DNA of 64,000 nucleotides. It comes from Terriglobales bacterium (GTDB lineage Bacteria; Acidobacteriota; Terriglobia; Terriglobales; Acidobacteriaceae). Below the pieces are notes generated by a model. That model had not been told where the DNA came from. It searched no databases and worked only from the letters and a program-made list of their open reading frames with translations. Made by a program: the position numbers and the translations under genes. Every line of letters starts with the position of its first letter. Within the stretch, counting starts at the first letter, position 1. Below are positions 61,387 to 64,000 of this stretch, in pieces. The stretch is taken from the NCBI GenBank assembly GCA_035561515.1, contig DATMXP010000039.1, positions 124,001 through 188,000 on the forward strand. The letters are read 5' to 3'.

Positions 61387-62949
61387 ATGAATCTCCGTAA
61401 GCGCATTGTCTTTTCGTTCGGCGGCATCATCGTGCTGTTTGGAATGGCGGTGGCGGTGTACCTGTGGACGGCCGTACTCCGCAACCAGACGATGGAGTCG
61501 CTGGACCGGGCCTTGAAAAGACAGGTGCTGATCAGCGCGGTACGACAGGATGTGGATAACCTGCACAAGCAGGTGGCGATCCTGGGAGAGATGGATTTTG
61601 GATCGGGGATGTCGGCGACCTCGCCAGAGGTGCGACGGAGCTTTGCGCAGCACACGCAGGAAGTTGCAGACCGCCTCAAGGAACTCGAAACGCTGACTGA
61701 CGAGTCCGAGCAAGCGCAGATCCATGACATTCAGAACACGTATCAGCAACTATCGAGAGCGTGGAAGGGCTTCTACGAATATCTCGGCGTGGAACAGGCT
61801 TGGGCGCTGGCAAACATTCTGAAGGCGGATCCGCTCAGTATGCGTCTGCAGACCGAGCTGCTGCCGAATTTTGAAAAGGCGGAGCAGCAACGGGTACGCC
61901 GAGCGGAAGAGCGATTCAAGCGGGTGCAGAAGCTGACTTTCCGGCTGAGTATTGCGATCTTTCTGGTTTCCGGCATGCTGGCGACGGGAGTTGCTTTCGC
62001 GATTACGCGGCATATTGGACATGGATTCAAGGTCCTGAAGCATGGGACAGATGTCATCGGCAATATGAACCTCGAGCACCGGATCGTGTGGCCGGGCGAG
62101 GATGAGTTGGGCGACTTCGCGCGGTCGTTCAATGAGATGGCCGACCGGCTGGCGATTGCGAGAGACAAACTGCAATGGCAGGCGGAGGAGATTGCGCGAC
62201 GTCAGCAACACGAACTGGAACTGGCGGCGACCATCCAGCAGGGACTGATGCAAGTGCGGATGCCGGACATTCCCTTCGCGAAGATCACCGGGAAGAACCT
62301 TTCATGTACGCAGATTGGCGGCGACTTCTTCGACGTGGTAAACACGACGGAAGGCCTGGCGGTCATCATCGCGGATGTGAGCGGGAAGGGAATCTCGGCC
62401 GCGATCATGGCGTCGCTGTTGCAGGGAATGATCCGTTCGGAGCTGGCAGCGCACCAACCGCTGCACAAACTGCTGGAGAATGTGAACTGGTTCCTGACTC
62501 AGCGCGATGTGGGCGGAAAATACGCGACCCTGAGCGTTTTGCGAGTGACGCCGTGCGGCGAAGTGGAGTACGTGAACTGCGGACACATCCCCCCGGTGTT
62601 GATCAGGAACAACAAGGTCATGCGATTGGATGCCTCGGCGAACGTTCCCGTAGGGCTGCTGGAGAACATGACGTTCGACTCGGCAAGCTTCACGATACAA
62701 CCGGGCGACCGGATCATTATGGTCACGGACGGAGTGACGGAGGCTTCCAATTCGGAAGACGAGTTCTTCGGAGAAGACCGGCTGGAGAAGGTGGCAGCGA
62801 ATTGCAGTTCCTACGAGACGGTGTTCGAGGAATTGCACCGGTTCTGCGCGGGAACTCCGTTCAATGACGACTGCACGGTGGTGGAACTCTCCTATAGCGG
62901 AGAGATGATGCAGGCGGCCCGCAGCACAGCCGTGAGAGCCGCAGTCTAG
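61387..62949 (+). CDS. membrane HAMP / PP2C (SpoIIE-type) phosphatase
   Basis: A 520-residue signalling protein. TM1 (FSFGGIIVLFGMAVAVYLW), a periplasmic sensor of about 170 residues, TM2 (LSIAIFLVSGMLATGVAFAI), a HAMP linker (VLKHGTDVIGNMNLEHRIVW), then a PP2C-like SpoIIE domain from about 300: FFDVV, the metal-binding VIIADVSGKGISAAIMAS, and ITVTDGVTEASNSEDEFFGE (key residues DG...E). It would dephosphorylate an anti-sigma-factor antagonist. Its operon with porin and PstS-like lipoprotein suggests sensing of an envelope or nutrient signal. Confidence 0.92.
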   Translation: MNLRKRIVFSFGGIIVLFGMAVAVYLWTAVLRNQTMESLDRALKRQVLISAVRQDVDNLHKQVAILGEMDFGSGMSATSPEVRRSFAQHTQEVADRLKELETLTDESEQAQIHDIQNTYQQLSRAWKGFYEYLGVEQAWALANILKADPLSMRLQTELLPNFEKAEQQRVRRAEERFKRVQKLTFRLSIAIFLVSGMLATGVAFAITRHIGHGFKVLKHGTDVIGNMNLEHRIVWPGEDELGDFARSFNEMADRLAIARDKLQWQAEEIARRQQHELELAATIQQGLMQVRMPDIPFAKITGKNLSCTQIGGDFFDVVNTTEGLAVIIADVSGKGISAAIMASLLQGMIRSELAAHQPLHKLLENVNWFLTQRDVGGKYATLSVLRVTPCGEVEYVNCGHIPPVLIRNNKVMRLDASANVPVGLLENMTFDSASFTIQPGDRIIMVTDGVTEASNSEDEFFGEDRLEKVAANCSSYETVFEELHRFCAGTPFNDDCTVVELSYSGEMMQAARSTAVRAAV

Positions 62950-63055
62950 AATTCCCTCACTTTTCAAGGTTTTTCGTGCGCACAAAGCCGCCTGAAACTA
63001 TTTTAATGTTAAAGCATCTATATATCCTGTAGCGAGGAAATACAGGAGGCAGACG

Positions 63056-63763
63056 ATGATCACGATTCGACCGGCAAAAGAAAGAGGACATGCGAACCAC
63101 GGATGGCTGGACACGTACCACACGTTCTCGTTCAGCAGCTATTACGATCCGAAGCACATGGGATTTCGCAGCCTGCGCGTGATCAACGATGACAAGGTTG
63201 CGCCGGGATACGGCTTTGGCACGCATCCGCATAACGACATGGAGATCGTGACCTATGTTCTGGAGGGCGAACTGGCGCACAAGGACAGCATGGGTACCGG
63301 GTCAACGATTGTGCCGGGCGAGGTGCAGAGGATGTCGGCAGGAACCGGCGTGCTGCACAGCGAGTTTAACCACTCGAAGATCGACGAAGTTCACCTTCTC
63401 CAGATCTGGATTCTTCCCGAAAAGAAGGGCCTGGAGCCAAGCTACGAGCAAAAGTTCTTTGCCGACGAAGAGAAGCTGAACAAGTGGCGCGTGGTGGCTT
63501 CGAGAGATGCACGGGAGGGTTCGGTGACGATCCACCAGGACGCCGCGATCTACGCGACGTTGCTCGAGGACGGTAAGGACGTGGAGTACCGACTGGAGAA
63601 AGGGCGCCATGCGTGGCTGCATGTAGCCACGGGGTCGGTCAAACTGAACGGCAAGGTGTTGAACGCCGGAGACGGAGCGGCCATGAGCGATGAATCGGAA
63701 GTGAAACTGACGGGCGCTACCACGGGCAAAAAGGCTGAAGTACTACTGTTCGACCTGGCCTAA
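63056..63763 (+). CDS. pirin family protein
   Basis: A 235-residue bicupin protein of the pirin (YhhW-like) family. Metal ligands are in THPHNDMEI (two His) and VLHSEFNHS (His and Glu). Bacterial pirins include quercetin dioxygenases. It starts at an ATG behind AGGAGGCAGACG, the strongest ribosome site in this part. A -10-like TATATCC lies near 63021. It is monocistronic, between the phosphatase gene and a bidirectional terminator shared with tatA. Confidence 0.92.
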   Translation: MITIRPAKERGHANHGWLDTYHTFSFSSYYDPKHMGFRSLRVINDDKVAPGYGFGTHPHNDMEIVTYVLEGELAHKDSMGTGSTIVPGEVQRMSAGTGVLHSEFNHSKIDEVHLLQIWILPEKKGLEPSYEQKFFADEEKLNKWRVVASRDAREGSVTIHQDAAIYATLLEDGKDVEYRLEKGRHAWLHVATGSVKLNGKVLNAGDGAAMSDESEVKLTGATTGKKAEVLLFDLA

Positions 63764-63768
63764 AAACG

Positions 63769-63813
63769 AAAAGGCGAAGCACGCTCGAGCGATGAACGTG
63801 CTTCGCCTTTTTT
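63769..63813. terminator. bidirectional Rho-independent terminator between pirin and tatA
   Basis: AAAAGGCGAAGCACG / CGTGCTTCGCCTTTT with a 13-base loop and TTTTTT on the plus strand. The preceding A-run serves the convergent tatA. Confidence 0.92.
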
Positions 63814-63824
63814 AATTCCAGAAC

Positions 63825-63983
63825 CTATTTCTGAGGCTGCTCGCCTTCGCGGACGGCGGACTTGAAGGAACGAATCCCTTCGCCGAGTCCCTTGCCGAGT
63901 TCCCCGATCTTGCGGGGGCCAAAAATCAGCAGCGCGATACCCAAGATAATCAAAAGCTCCGGCATACCGAGTTTGCCAAACAT
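63825..63983 (-). CDS. tatA: TatA/TatE twin-arginine translocase subunit
   Basis: A 52-residue protein beginning MFGKLGMPELLIILGIALLI, the single TatA helix, followed by FGPRKIGELGKGLGEGIRSF, the amphipathic helix with the conserved FGPxK. AAGGAG lies seven bases before the ATG. This is short for TatA but complete. TatA forms the Tat pore that exports folded proteins, including the two hydrogenase subunits with RR signals in this window. No tatC follows within the window. Confidence 0.95.
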   Translation of the reverse strand: MFGKLGMPELLIILGIALLIFGPRKIGELGKGLGEGIRSFKSAVREGEQPQK

Positions 63984-64000
63984 GTATTGCTCCTTGCCGG

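Overview
The window looks like a chromosomal stretch of a GC-rich soil-type Acidobacteriota (Terriglobia / Koribacter-like). This placement is inferred from gene content and style, not from a marker gene: a VWFA-related secreted protein, an archaeal/fungal-type aspartate-semialdehyde dehydrogenase, a very large Lhr helicase, UdgX, the hopanoid enzyme HpnH, DUF763, and many short signal-peptide proteins ending in the cleavage motif A-Q. I found no rRNA, tRNA, CRISPR array, insertion sequence or prophage.

Layout. 1-2.1 kb: the 3' end of a nitric oxide reductase (norB), then two secreted Cys-rich proteins and a small hypothetical. 2.2-5.3 kb: UdgX uracil-DNA glycosylase, a VWA protein and a glutamate/dicarboxylate symporter. 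5.3-12.2 kb: lysine biosynthesis (dapD, and an asd-lysC-dapB-dapA operon) with a coupled PIG-L deacetylase / GT4 glycosyltransferase pair inserted on the opposite strand. 12.3-19 kb: AI-2E family permease, shikimate kinase, ECF sigma factor with zinc-finger anti-sigma, a methyltransferase, a CBS protein and a DUF58 protein. 19.4-22.4 kb: DUF763, a small membrane protein, a hemerythrin and a stand-alone cyclic-nucleotide-binding-domain protein. 22.8-28.5 kb: a complete five-gene membrane-bound [NiFe] hydrogenase operon in the order of E. coli hybOABCD. 29.4-34 kb: XRE regulator, NfeD, DUF4019, flotillin, a Gly-rich micropeptide and PspA, reading as one membrane-stress operon. 34-38 kb: hydrolases, glycerate 2-kinase and an SMR efflux protein. 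38.4-43.9 kb: nei-lhr DNA repair pair. 44-48.6 kb: pyruvate:ferredoxin oxidoreductase coupled to a dihydroorotate-dehydrogenase-like flavoprotein. 49-54.7 kb: guaA, BON-domain protein, RhlE-type helicase. 54.7-64 kb: S4 protein, MerR/TPR fusion, ParDE, HpnH with divergent MarR, a porin / PstS-like / SpoIIE phosphatase operon, pirin and tatA.

How it fits together. The nitric oxide reductase, hydrogenase, PFOR and hemerythrin suggest a facultative lifestyle with low-oxygen or anaerobic respiration. Four palindromes of the CRP/FNR type (TGTGA-N6-TCACA or close) sit before the Cys-rich gene next to norB, before the cyclic-nucleotide-domain gene and, twice, before the hydrogenase operon, so these loci may form one regulon. 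The only CRP-like protein in the window lacks a DNA-binding domain, so the regulator would be elsewhere. Tat signals on two hydrogenase subunits match the tatA gene at the right end. The most system-like accessory locus is the XRE/NfeD/DUF4019/flotillin/micropeptide/PspA module, preceded by a perfect 22-bp palindrome overlapping its likely -10 box.
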